From the NCBI GenBank assembly GCA_015057025.1, contig SVFD01000004.1, positions 1 through 64,000 on the forward strand: 64,000 nucleotides of DNA. Reading direction: 5' to 3'. The position numbers were made by a program, and so were the translations under genes. Shown one piece after another: positions 26,493 to 34,722 of this stretch (position 1 is the first letter of the stretch; each line of letters begins with the position of its first letter). This DNA is from Lachnospiraceae bacterium. GTDB taxonomy: Bacteria; Bacillota; Clostridia; Lachnospirales; Lachnospiraceae. Under the pieces are notes generated by a model, which saw only the letters and a list, made by a program, of their open reading frames with translations, searched no databases and had not been told where the DNA came from.

Positions 26493-27002
26493 CTATTCTG
26501 CTACATCATCTGCAGTTTCATCATCCGTAGTTTCTTCCGAGGTCTCTGTACCATCCGGTGCAGATTCATCCTCCAAATCCACATACTCGGAATAGCTTCC
26601 GTCTTCTTCCAATACCATGGGAATAATTTCAACATATTCGCTGTATACATAAGCCATCTGTCCGTCATATACAATCTTGGTCCAGCCTTCATCCAACTGT
26701 TCCACAAATTCAAAATCATATCCCGTATAAGCAGAACCCAGACGCTCATAATCTGTACCCGGACCGCTACGCACATTAATATTATCGTTTACAATTCGTA
26801 CACGCTCTTCAATAACCACTTCCGGCTCAGGTTCCGAAATCTCTTCTACAACAGATTCCACCTCAGAAACCTCTTCGCTGGGCAGCTCCACAACCGGTAC
26901 TTCTTCCGGTCTGATTATCAGTTTTATCGTAACAAACACAATGGCAATTACCAGTACAATGATAACACCTTGCATAATGGCATTTAACGTACTTTTTTTC
27001 AT
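26493..27002 (-). CDS. Membrane-anchored SH3b-domain protein
   Basis: A 169-residue protein with one N-terminal membrane helix (about 8-30), an acidic Glu/Val-rich linker (about 33-62), a bacterial SH3 domain (about 65-127) with NINVRSGPGTDYERLG and the GWTKIVYDGQMAYVYSEYV ending, and a Thr/Asp/Glu-rich acidic tail. SH3b domains bind cell-wall peptides or glycans, so it may tether or sense wall material outside the membrane. It is the first gene of the sortase operon, 58 bp before srtB, behind promoter 27035-27063. Its role in sorting is inferred only from position. Confidence 0.85.
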   Translation of the reverse strand: MKKSTLNAIMQGVIIVLVIAIVFVTIKLIIRPEEVPVVELPSEEVSEVESVVEEISEPEPEVVIEERVRIVNDNINVRSGPGTDYERLGSAYTGYDFEFVEQLDEGWTKIVYDGQMAYVYSEYVEIIPMVLEEDGSYSEYVDLEDESAPDGTETSEETTDDETADDVAE

Positions 27003-27034
27003 CTAATAAACCTCATCCTAGTTAGGCTATTTTA

Positions 27035-27063
27035 AGTATAAACCTCTTTATGTCAACTATCAA
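27035..27063 (-). promoter_or_regulatory. Promoter of the SH3-sortase-adhesin operon
   Basis: TTGATA (27058-27063) and TATACT (27035-27040), 17 bases apart, about 33 bp before the SH3 gene. Two TTGACA hexamers nearby (27047-27053 and 27067-27073 region) lack well-placed -10 partners. Confidence 0.6.
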
Positions 27064-27132
27064 TTGATTGTCAAGAATTCGTTTTTATTTTCAGCATTTT
27101 AACCAAATTGAGCATCCGTAAATTAGTTATTA

Positions 27133-28071
27133 TTACAAAGTAATTGCATCTTTAGAATCATACATTCTTTTTACAATCTCTTTTGCATTATATTCCTCTG
27201 TCATACAGAATTCCTTTGACCATGTCATATAATATGACCAAGGAACTTTGCTCTCTTCCCATATCTCCATATCCGGAATCAAACCGACTTCGCCAAGAGC
27301 CGCCACTTTAGGGGCATCCGTAATTCTTCGAAGCTCGTCATACTCCTTAGCATAGTCTGTTTTAGTTCCTTTTTCCAAATATACATCTCTGGAAATGACA
27401 TCACAATATTCATCTCCGGGATAGCCTTCCGGTGCCGGTGAATTCCACACCCAGATTAAATGATCCAAATGCTTAACGTTTACATAATATTCATACATCA
27501 TGCGATATAACTGCTTTCCGGTTTCATGACCTCTTGCTCCCCACCAGAACCAGTCACCATCAGCTTCATGAAAAGGTCTCCAAAGAATAGGAATATTTTC
27601 ATTCTGAAACTTTCTCAATTCCTCTGCAATCACATCCATATCTGAATAAAAAGCTTTTCTCTCCTCCGTTCCTTCTTCTAAAATTTTACGGGCATCAAAG
27701 TCAGTATTCTTCTGATAAAAGCTTTTATCCCTTCCGCCAACCGGCGAATACCAATGGAAACAAATAGATACAATACCTCCTGTTTCTTTTGCCCATTTAA
27801 TTGCAGTTTCCACCGTCCCCTGATTCTCTTTGATTTCTGTTAAACATGCCTCATCGGCATCATCCCAATTAATATTCGGTGAATAGCTAAGTAATTCAAA
27901 TCCCTGCAATTTAGGTTTTTTACCTGTAACCTGATAAATATAATCCACTTCTTCCATAGGGTTTGTCTGCGTATGCTGACCTGTAATCATTTTCCCCTGT
28001 TCTACAGTCTTATATAAATAATTCAATAAAGCAACTGCTTCCTTAGTAGCATTCTTATTAACCGGTTTCAT
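27133..28071 (-). CDS. Glycoside hydrolase family 26 (beta-mannanase type), no signal peptide
   Basis: Hydrolyses beta-mannosidic links. The 312-residue protein shows GKMITGQHTQ, FHWYSPVGG, the acid/base Glu in WRPFHEADGDWFWWG (near residue 167), LIWVWNSPAPEG and the nucleophile Glu in VAALGEVG (near residue 260). I chose the ATG at 28071 because GGGAGG stands ahead of it; the open frame upstream has no ribosome site. No signal peptide is present, which suggests action on imported manno-oligosaccharides in the cytoplasm. No transporter or other mannan genes lie beside it. Confidence 0.85.
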   Translation of the reverse strand: MKPVNKNATKEAVALLNYLYKTVEQGKMITGQHTQTNPMEEVDYIYQVTGKKPKLQGFELLSYSPNINWDDADEACLTEIKENQGTVETAIKWAKETGGIVSICFHWYSPVGGRDKSFYQKNTDFDARKILEEGTEERKAFYSDMDVIAEELRKFQNENIPILWRPFHEADGDWFWWGARGHETGKQLYRMMYEYYVNVKHLDHLIWVWNSPAPEGYPGDEYCDVISRDVYLEKGTKTDYAKEYDELRRITDAPKVAALGEVGLIPDMEIWEESKVPWSYYMTWSKEFCMTEEYNAKEIVKRMYDSKDAITL

Positions 28072-28119
28072 ATAAAATACCTCCCTCGTCTTTTTATCCG
28101 AAAAATATTTAATTACGCA

Positions 28120-28150
28120 CAAAACGACCCTTGCTAATTGCAAGAGCCGT
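28120..28150 (-). terminator. Hairpin after the zinc-ribbon gene
   Basis: ACGGCTCTTGC pairs with GCAAGGGTCGT (two G-U pairs) around a five-base loop, followed by TTTTG on the minus strand. It lies 23 bp past the zinc-ribbon stop and ahead of the GH26 gene, so termination may be partial. Confidence 0.65.
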
Positions 28151-28173
28151 CTGTACTATATATACACTTCATT

Positions 28174-29250
28174 TTAATATTCTGAACAGTCGTCTAATAC
28201 ATATTCAAATTCCATGACATAAGGTTTTGACATATCGCCATACTCAAAAGTGATGACAATTGTACCTTCAATCTGTTTCTCACCATATGAATTTTCAGTT
28301 ACTTCTCCTGTGAAAGTAATACCGTATTCACCATCTTCAGCCACTTCCCAGTCTTCTACATCATAATCATAAGAATCAAAGAATATGCTACCGTACTCTC
28401 CAAGATAATCGGTTTCTGTACAACCCACTTCAAATTTATCACCACTGTTCAATTCAATGCATCCGGCTCCCGGATCATTATCAAATTCCCAATAGGTCAA
28501 AGCATCCCAATCATCCCAATTCTGTGTTCCAAAGAATGAACCCATATATATATCCATATTCCATGAACCGGGATACTCATTCCCATAGTCATCCACATAC
28601 TCATAAATGTCAATCTGCATAAACTCATCATAAACCAGTTCAGAAAGACCTTCTATTTCACTATCACTCAAAGGACGGCCATACAAGTCTTCCAAATATT
28701 CCTGCAGCTCATCCTCACCGCTTACAGATACCAAATCAGCAGTACCTGTCCAATAGCCGTAAATATCTTCAACACCACTTCCACCGCCAAACAAAGTAGC
28801 ACCAAATATAATCAAAATCACTACAAGAAGTACCGCAAGAATACCAACAACAGATGCAATAATTACTGCAATTAAGCATCCTTTCCCCTTTTTCTTGGGT
28901 TGTTGCACATTATAATTATATGTAGGATTTCCGCCGTACATATTTTGCTCTGCACCGTACATATTCTGTGTTGTATCGTATGCATTCTGGGTTGCACCAT
29001 ATACACCTTGTGTTGCACCATAAGAAGCACCTCCCACAGCACCTGTGGTTCCCATGGTCTGTGATGATGATTCATTATATAAAGAACTGCTTGCAGGTTC
29101 TGTATACAAGGGCTGCACAGGCTCATTTACCATCGTTGCCGCCTCTTGGGTTTCCATCGCCATGCCTGCTGCTTCCGGCATCTTGTATCCGCAGTTGGTA
29201 CAAAATGATGCATTATCAGGTAACTTTGTTCCGCATTCTGTACAAAACAT
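28174..29250 (-). CDS. Zinc-ribbon membrane protein of unknown function
   Basis: The start at 29250 follows GAGGAGG and gives MFCTECGTKLPDNASFCTNCG, an N-terminal zinc ribbon with two CxxC knuckles. Residues about 35-120 are low-complexity, with a repeated YGATQN/YDTTQN/MYGAEQN pattern. One strong membrane helix (about 125-155, GCLIAVIIASVVGILAVLLVV) is followed by an extracytoplasmic, very acidic, aromatic-rich domain of about 200 residues that I do not recognise. The layout (cytosolic zinc ribbon, one helix, outer domain) is common in Lachnospiraceae. The 358-residue protein may be a membrane sensor or wall-associated factor; no function can be assigned. Confidence 0.75.
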   Translation of the reverse strand: MFCTECGTKLPDNASFCTNCGYKMPEAAGMAMETQEAATMVNEPVQPLYTEPASSSLYNESSSQTMGTTGAVGGASYGATQGVYGATQNAYDTTQNMYGAEQNMYGGNPTYNYNVQQPKKKGKGCLIAVIIASVVGILAVLLVVILIIFGATLFGGGSGVEDIYGYWTGTADLVSVSGEDELQEYLEDLYGRPLSDSEIEGLSELVYDEFMQIDIYEYVDDYGNEYPGSWNMDIYMGSFFGTQNWDDWDALTYWEFDNDPGAGCIELNSGDKFEVGCTETDYLGEYGSIFFDSYDYDVEDWEVAEDGEYGITFTGEVTENSYGEKQIEGTIVITFEYGDMSKPYVMEFEYVLDDCSEY

Positions 29251-29335
29251 ATTAATCCTCCTCTTTTTACACACTGAAATGAATAAACTCATTTCTATAA
29301 AAATTTAGTATATCTGTTCATACTATTCGAATGAA

Positions 29336-29365
29336 CAAAAAACCCTTAAATAATTAAGGGTTTTT
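29336..29365 (-). terminator. Terminator after tRNA-Thr
   Basis: AAAAACCCTTAA pairs with TTAAGGGTTTTTT with T tracts in both directions. It follows the tRNA-Thr 3' end by three bases on the minus strand. Confidence 0.85.
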
Positions 29366-29368
29366 AAG

Positions 29369-29441
29369 AGCTGCTAACGGGAATCGGACCCGTGACCTCC
29401 GCACTACCAATGCGACGCTCTACCGACTGAGCCATAGCAGC
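29369..29441 (-). tRNA. tRNA-Thr (anticodon GGU)
   Basis: A 73-base cloverleaf. The acceptor GCTGCTA pairs with TAGCAGC, the D arm is GCTC/GAGC, the anticodon loop is TTGGTAG (GGT at the anticodon), and the T arm is ACGGG/CCCGT. The CCA end is not encoded. It is terminated by the hairpin at 29336-29365. Confidence 0.95.
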
Positions 29442-29509
29442 AAGTGATTGTGTCACCGTGTGCTATATTACCACATTGGAATTGACTTTGTCAATCATAA
29501 AAACAGAAA

Positions 29510-29546
29510 AGAACCTACTTTAAGTTAAGTTCTTAAAGCAGGTTCC
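29510..29546 (-). terminator. Terminator after ddh
   Basis: AGGAACCTGCTTTAAG pairs with CTTAAAGTAGGTTCTTTTC with a small loop and T-rich end, seven bases past the ddh stop. It closes the cysE-to-ddh operon. Confidence 0.8.
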
Positions 29547-29552
29547 TATATT

Positions 29553-30536
29553 TTATAATAAATGCTCTCTAATCTCTTCACCACTTAAATGTGTTAAATA
29601 TGCCGGTGCAATATCAAATACTGTTTTGCAACCTGACATGCCCTCTTTTTGCATCTTTACGGCAGCTCGCGCATAAGCAGCAATAACAGATGCCGTAAAT
29701 TCAGGATTTGAATCAAGTTTTAAGCTATATTCAATGACATGACTGTTTTCCTGATTCCAGCCTGTTTTTCCCGTACGGAATACAAAACCTCCGTGAGGAA
29801 TACCTGCATGGTCACGCTGTAATTCTTCTTCTGTAATAAAATGAACAGTTGTATCATAATCCGCAAAATAATTGGGCATATTTTTAATTTCGGCTTCAAT
29901 CTTAGCTTTGTCAGCACCTTCTTCTGCCACAACAAAACATTCTCTTAAATGTTTCTGTCTTGTGGTAAGTTCAGGATTCTCACCATTTCTTACTGCATCC
30001 AGTGCCGCCTGTACAGGAATGGTATACTGCTTACCGTTTTTCACACCTTCTACACGTCTTATAGCATCAGAATGTCCCTGACTTACACCTTTTCCCCAGA
30101 AGGTATAATCATTTCCTCCGGGCAGAATTGCATTGGCATATAAACGGTTTAATGAAAACATTCCCGGATCCCAACCACAGGAAATAATTGCAACATTACC
30201 GTTTTCTTTTGCGCTTTTATCTACATTTGCAAAATGTTCCGGAATTCTCGCATGGGTATCAAAACTGTCTACTACCGTAAAATATTTCGCATACTCCTGA
30301 GTCTGTTTAGGTAAGTCCGTTGCACTTCCTCCGCAAAGAATCAAAACATCAATCTCATCCTTCTTACTGACAGCGTCATCTACATGATATACATTTACAC
30401 CTTCCGTAAGAATCTTTACATCTTCCGGATTTCGACGGGTAAAAACAGCCTTAAGCTCCATATCCGGATTGTTTTTTACCGCACATTCGATTCCTTTTCC
30501 CAAATTTCCATAACCTAAAATTCCTACTCTAATCAT
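29553..30536 (-). CDS. ddh: meso-Diaminopimelate dehydrogenase
   Basis: Converts tetrahydrodipicolinate to meso-DAP in one NADPH- and ammonia-dependent step, for lysine and peptidoglycan. The 327 residues show VGILGYGNLGKGIE at the N-terminus, CGGSATDLP, the SCGWDPGMFSLNR substrate loop, KGVSQGHSDAIRRV and the GIPHGGFVFRTG segment, all usual for this family. GGAGG precedes the ATG. It follows sigH by 33 bp with no terminator, so it is likely read with the sigH operon. With dapA and dapB here, the dehydrogenase branch of the DAP pathway is covered. Confidence 0.95.
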   Translation of the reverse strand: MIRVGILGYGNLGKGIECAVKNNPDMELKAVFTRRNPEDVKILTEGVNVYHVDDAVSKKDEIDVLILCGGSATDLPKQTQEYAKYFTVVDSFDTHARIPEHFANVDKSAKENGNVAIISCGWDPGMFSLNRLYANAILPGGNDYTFWGKGVSQGHSDAIRRVEGVKNGKQYTIPVQAALDAVRNGENPELTTRQKHLRECFVVAEEGADKAKIEAEIKNMPNYFADYDTTVHFITEEELQRDHAGIPHGGFVFRTGKTGWNQENSHVIEYSLKLDSNPEFTASVIAAYARAAVKMQKEGMSGCKTVFDIAPAYLTHLSGEEIREHLL

Positions 30537-30569
30537 TGCTTTGCCTCCTATAACTATTTATATTTATTT

Positions 30570-31202
30570 TTAACACCTGACATATTTCTTCAACTTTGTC
30601 CTGATACGTTGAAGTGCATTATCTGTTGACTTTTCATCTCTTCCAAGAACCTTGGCAATTTCCACATAACCCATTCCTGTAATATGAAGCTCTAATACTT
30701 GCGTTTCAAACGCACTTAACTCTTCTTCAATATATTTCTGCAACTGCTCCATATTTTCCTGGCTGATAAAAATTTCTTCCGGATTAGATGTTTCACCATC
30801 TGCCAATAAATCTATCGCCCCGTTAAACGAGCTTTCCAAGTTGCCGTCTCCATCCCTGCTGCCTTCTGAACCATAAATAGAAATATAAAAATTTAACGGT
30901 GCATGTTTTTGGCGTCCCGACTTCTGTACGGCAGAATAAATATTCCTGGATACACACAGTTGCGCAAAGGTATAAAAGGATGCATCCCTTCCGGCATCAT
31001 AATCCCTGATTGCTTTAAAAAGACCAATCATTCCTTCCTGCACCAAATCCTGCGTATCTCCGCCTAAAATATACATGGATTTTGCTTTGCTTCGTACAAG
31101 ATTTTTATACTTATCCAGAAGGTATTCCATAATCTGCTCTTCACCATCGCGAAGACGTTCTATAAGTTCTTCATCCGTAGAATTCTCATAATGTTGTAAC
31201 AT
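30570..31202 (-). CDS. sigH: RNA polymerase sigma factor SigH (sporulation/stationary phase)
   Basis: A sigma-70 family factor of 210 residues, starting MLQHYENSTDEELI. I prefer the start at 31202 (GGAAG upstream) to a longer open frame that runs through rlmB. Region 2 has YNLVRSKAKSMYILGGDTQDL-like and QEGMIGLFKAIRDYD segments that bind the -10, and region 4 has EKSTDNALQRIRTKLKK, the helix-turn-helix. In the Bacillus type this protein starts sporulation. Position after cysE-cysS-mrnC-rlmB matches the conserved Firmicute gene order and supports SigH over SigE-like paralogues. Confidence 0.9.
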   Translation of the reverse strand: MLQHYENSTDEELIERLRDGEEQIMEYLLDKYKNLVRSKAKSMYILGGDTQDLVQEGMIGLFKAIRDYDAGRDASFYTFAQLCVSRNIYSAVQKSGRQKHAPLNFYISIYGSEGSRDGDGNLESSFNGAIDLLADGETSNPEEIFISQENMEQLQKYIEEELSAFETQVLELHITGMGYVEIAKVLGRDEKSTDNALQRIRTKLKKYVRC

Positions 31203-31222
31203 AGCTATCTTCCAATACTTTT

Positions 31223-31963
31223 TTACTGCAATCTCTGTCTTACGATTTCGTAAGCCAATACACCCGCTGCCACTGAAGCGTTTAAAGAATCGATTTGACC
31301 TTTCATTGGAATTGATGCAATCAAGTCGCACTTTTCTTTTACAAGTCTTCCTACGCCTTCGCCTTCACTACCAATAACCAAACCGATAGGTCCTTTTAAA
31401 TTAAGGTCGTACATTACGGTTCCATCCATATCCGCACAAACAAACCAAAGCCCTTCCTTCTTCAAATCTTCAATTGTCTTTGCAAGATTTGTTACCTTGG
31501 CAACCGGTAAGTAGTTCAAAGCACCCGCCGAAGTTCTTGCTACCGTTGCAGTCAGGCCTACTGCTCTGTTCTTCGGAATAATCACTCCATGAGCACCTGC
31601 CAAATGTGCAGTACGAATCATAGCTCCGAGATTATGAGGGTCTTCGATATTGTCTAAAAGAAAGATAAAAGGATCTTCCCCCTTGTCTTTTGCTGCCTGC
31701 ATAATATCTTCTACCTCAGCATAATCATAGGCCGCCGCATAAGCAATTACGCCTTGATGCTTACCTGTTTCGGACATTTGGTCCAAACGTTCCTTGTTTA
31801 CATAACGTATCAATGTATCCTGCTTCTTCGCTTCTCTTTTAATACTTAAAACCGGTCCGTCCTGACAGCCATCCAAAACAAACAGCTTGTCTATACATTT
31901 ACCTGAACGAAACGCTTCCATTACTGCATTTCTACCCTCTATTGTAAATTCATGATATCCCAT
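31223..31963 (-). CDS. rlmB: 23S rRNA 2'-O-methyltransferase RlmB
   Basis: SPOUT-family methyltransferase that methylates a guanosine in domain V of 23S rRNA. The 246-residue protein has an N-terminal substrate-binding domain (about 5-75) and a trefoil-knot domain with NIEDPHNLGAMIRTAHLAGA, IIPKNRAVGLTATVARTSAGA and GSEGEGVGRLVKEKCD, with the C-terminal SLNASVAAGVLAYE. Usual length is 240-250. It lies 93 bp after mrnC and 20 bp before sigH. A related enzyme, TrmH, is a less likely alternative. Confidence 0.94.
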   Translation of the reverse strand: MGYHEFTIEGRNAVMEAFRSGKCIDKLFVLDGCQDGPVLSIKREAKKQDTLIRYVNKERLDQMSETGKHQGVIAYAAAYDYAEVEDIMQAAKDKGEDPFIFLLDNIEDPHNLGAMIRTAHLAGAHGVIIPKNRAVGLTATVARTSAGALNYLPVAKVTNLAKTIEDLKKEGLWFVCADMDGTVMYDLNLKGPIGLVIGSEGEGVGRLVKEKCDLIASIPMKGQIDSLNASVAAGVLAYEIVRQRLQ

Positions 31964-32056
31964 AAATAAACCTGCTTTCCTTTGCCAACTTAATATCTTA
32001 TCACTCTAGCATTTTAAACCGCACATACTTCATCTGCATGTACAAATATATCATTT

Positions 32057-32482
32057 TTATCTTGGTAAAACCAACTTAATCAACTGAAGAATTCTGTCCT
32101 CTTCACCCTTCAAATACAGGTATCCTATTAAGGTCTCAAACCCGGTAGCTTTATGATACTGTCCGATTCCGGCATTCTTGGCATGAGATACGGTCTTGGC
32201 ATTACGTCCTCTTTTATAAACATCTGCTTCTTCTTCCGTTAAATGTTCTTTTAAGGCTTCTGCCATCTGTGCCTGCGTCTCAGCTTTTACCAGATTACTT
32301 TTATCTTTATGTAAACCATTTACATTACGATTTCCCTCACCAACAAGAATACTGCGAATAACAAGGTCGTACACACAATCCCCGATAAAAGCCAGGGTCA
32401 GAGGGGAGTATGTTCTGATATCTACTTCCCCCAGCCCGAATTCTTCTTTTATTTTATCCAAAAACAGCGTCTCGTTATGCAC
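32057..32482 (-). CDS. mrnC: Mini-ribonuclease III
   Basis: Dimeric RNase III catalytic domain without the RNA-binding domain; in Bacillus it matures 23S rRNA. Motifs are SPLTLAFIGDCVYDLVIRS and GFETLIGYLYL, the latter carrying the second set of metal-binding acidic residues. The start I choose is GTG at 32482, eight bases into the end of cysS, giving the usual length of 141 residues; the AAGGAG lies in the cysS tail. A longer frame to 32602 is out of place because it lies wholly inside cysS. The cysS-mrnC overlap means coupled translation. Confidence 0.9.
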   Translation of the reverse strand: MHNETLFLDKIKEEFGLGEVDIRTYSPLTLAFIGDCVYDLVIRSILVGEGNRNVNGLHKDKSNLVKAETQAQMAEALKEHLTEEEADVYKRGRNAKTVSHAKNAGIGQYHKATGFETLIGYLYLKGEEDRILQLIKLVLPR

Positions 32483-33884
32483 GTTTCCACTTAACTCCTT
32501 CTCTTGTGTCTTCCAAAACAATCCCCATCTCCAGAAGCTTATTACGGATTTCATCAGCCTTGGCAAAATCCTTAGCCTTTCTTGCTGCCTGACGGTCTGC
32601 AATCATCTGCTCGATTTCGGCGTCTAATATCTCTGCCTTCTTCTCGGTAATGATACCGCAGACATCGGTCATTGTCTTAAAGAATGCATTTACAGCCTCT
32701 AAATATGCCTTACTACTGTTCTCATCTGTATTGGTATTCATAAACTTCACCAATTCAAAGATTGCCGAAATGGCATCCGCTGTATTGAAGTCATCCTCCA
32801 TGGCTGCTTCATACTTATCCATCAAAGACTTAGCGGTTGCAAGCAATTCCTTCTCGGCGTCGCTCATAGCTTCGCCTGTGGCATTTGCAATCAATCCCTG
32901 CATTCTTTCTGCCGCATTTAAAATACGCTCCAGAGAGTTCTTAGCCGCTTCCATAAGGTCAGCGCTGAAGTTTAACTGGCTTCTGTAGTGTGCAGAAAGC
33001 ATAAAGAAACGAAGCACCTGTAAATCATATTTTTCCGCGATGTCACGCACGGTAAAAAAGTTACCGAGAGACTTACTCATCTTTTTATTATCAATATTTA
33101 AAAAGGCGTTATGCATCCAGTAACGGGCAAAAGTTTTGCCGTTTGCTGCCTCACTCTGTGCAATTTCATTCTCATGATGGGGGAATACCAAATCTTCTCC
33201 ACCTGCGTGGATATCAATTTCTTCGCCCAAGTATTTTTTACTCATAACAGAACATTCAATATGCCAGCCCGGACGACCGTTACACCAGGGTGAGCACCAA
33301 TAAGGCTCGCCTTCCTTTTTAGGTTTCCAAAGAACGAAATCCAAGGGGTCTTCCTTCTGGTCTTCACCGGTTACAAGGAGTGAACGATTACCTCCCTGTA
33401 AATCATCCAGATTCTTGTGAGACAACTTACCGTATTCCTTAAAACTTCTTGTTTTAAAGTAAACCGTACCGTCGCCCCCCACATAAGCATGGTTCTTATT
33501 AATCAATGTTCCAATCATTTCAAGCATACCTTCAATTTCTTCGGTTGCCTTGGGATGTGTAGTTGCTTCTTTTACATTCAAAGCCTTCATATCCTTCTTA
33601 CATTCTTCAATGTAACGCTCAGAAATTACAGATGAATCTACGCCTTCTGCAATTGCAGCCTTGATAATTTTATCATCTACGTCTGTAAAGTTAGATACGT
33701 AGTTTACTTCATATCCCTTATATTCCATATAACGTCTTACGGTATCAAATACAATCATGGGACGTGCATTACCTATATGAATCAAATTGTATACGGTAGG
33801 TCCGCACACATACATACGCACCTTCCCCTCTTCGATAGGCACAAACTCTTCTTTTCTCTTGGTTAATGTGTTGTAAATCTTCAT
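32475..33884 (-). CDS. cysS: Cysteinyl-tRNA synthetase
   Basis: Charges tRNA-Cys. Class Ia enzyme of 469 residues with YVCGPTVYNLIHIGNARP (HIGH motif, with the zinc-binding Cys), a CSPWCNGRPGWHIECS zinc-ligand region, HAGGEDLVFPHHENE and the KKMSKSLGNF (KMSKS) motif. The ATG at 33884 has a modest GGAG-like site. It lies 68 bp after cysE and overlaps mrnC. The T-box at 34692-34935 reads uncharged tRNA-Cys, so lack of cysteine raises CysS and CysE together. Confidence 0.97.
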   Translation of the reverse strand: MKIYNTLTKRKEEFVPIEEGKVRMYVCGPTVYNLIHIGNARPMIVFDTVRRYMEYKGYEVNYVSNFTDVDDKIIKAAIAEGVDSSVISERYIEECKKDMKALNVKEATTHPKATEEIEGMLEMIGTLINKNHAYVGGDGTVYFKTRSFKEYGKLSHKNLDDLQGGNRSLLVTGEDQKEDPLDFVLWKPKKEGEPYWCSPWCNGRPGWHIECSVMSKKYLGEEIDIHAGGEDLVFPHHENEIAQSEAANGKTFARYWMHNAFLNIDNKKMSKSLGNFFTVRDIAEKYDLQVLRFFMLSAHYRSQLNFSADLMEAAKNSLERILNAAERMQGLIANATGEAMSDAEKELLATAKSLMDKYEAAMEDDFNTADAISAIFELVKFMNTNTDENSSKAYLEAVNAFFKTMTDVCGIITEKKAEILDAEIEQMIADRQAARKAKDFAKADEIRNKLLEMGIVLEDTREGVKWKRA

Positions 33885-33952
33885 TTTTCTTCTCCTACTG
33901 CTCTATATTTTATTAAAAACTTTACCGTAAATTATGTTAACTAAAATTCTTT

Positions 33953-34627
33953 CTATTCTTTTACCTTTTCTTTTAATTCTGCCATTTCCGTTTCCAGAGC
34001 CTCTAATTTTTCAAGAAGTCTTACATTCGCAGATTGCAGACGATTGATGTCCTCTTTGACAGGGTCAGGCAAATGTACCTGATCCATGGTATCCCTGGGA
34101 ATTGCAATGTTATCCCTCTTTACTATTCGCCCGGGCACACCTACTACCGTACAATTGGGAGGTACTTCTTCCAATACCACACTTCCGGCTCCGATTTTGG
34201 AGTTTTCTCCCACTGTAAAAGAACCTAAAACCTTGGCTCCCGCACTAATCATAACATTATCACAAATGGTCGGATGGCGTTTTCCCTGTTCCTTACCGGT
34301 ACCGCCTAATGTAACACCCTGATACAAGGTTACATTATTTCCGATAATGGTAGTCTCTCCAATGATTACACCGTTACCATGATCAATAAAAAGTCCTTCA
34401 CCTATGGTTGCTCCCGGATGAATCTCAATACCTGTTTTTCGCGCCCCACGTTGTGAAATAAGGCGGGCCAAAAAATACATTTTTCGATTGTAAAATTTAT
34501 GAGCCAATCTGTAATGCAACATAACCTTGAAACTGGGATACAGCAAAACCTCCATAGAGTTATGGATTGCCGGGTCACGTTCCTTTACAATGGCTATTTC
34601 ATTTCTGATACGTTTGATAATGCCCAT
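33953..34627 (-). CDS. cysE: Serine O-acetyltransferase
   Basis: Acetylates serine to O-acetylserine, the substrate of CysK. The 224 residues have the helical N-terminal part and a left-handed beta-helix of hexapeptide repeats with HPGATIGEGLFIDHGNGVIIG, GVTLGGTGKEQG and the KIGAGSVVLEEVPPNCTVVG loop. A C-terminal coiled tail (about 185-224) is longer than in minimal CysE. GGAGT precedes the ATG. First gene of the T-box operon. Confidence 0.95.
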   Translation of the reverse strand: MGIIKRIRNEIAIVKERDPAIHNSMEVLLYPSFKVMLHYRLAHKFYNRKMYFLARLISQRGARKTGIEIHPGATIGEGLFIDHGNGVIIGETTIIGNNVTLYQGVTLGGTGKEQGKRHPTICDNVMISAGAKVLGSFTVGENSKIGAGSVVLEEVPPNCTVVGVPGRIVKRDNIAIPRDTMDQVHLPDPVKEDINRLQSANVRLLEKLEALETEMAELKEKVKE

Positions 34628-34691
34628 TGAATATTCTACTCCTTACAGAGACCTGTTTACAACTTTCATATAATAAAATTTCTCTAAAAAA

Positions 34692-34722
34692 TAAAAAACC
34701 CGCCTCAAAAAAGAGACGAGTT
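34692..34722 (-). terminator. T-box attenuator terminator of cysE
   Basis: AACTCGTCTC pairs with GAGGCGGGTT around a six-T loop and is followed by T. The stem overlaps the 3' part of the T-box antiterminator, as usual. Confidence 0.85.

Noticed and set aside
31203-31331. Longer SigH starting inside rlmB
   Set aside because: The extra residues are basic and lie in the rlmB coding region; sigma factors of this group begin near MLQHYENSTDEE.
32483-32602. Upstream extension of Mini-RNase III inside cysS
   Set aside because: The frame continues only because of overlapping cysS coding; the family length fits the GTG at 32482.
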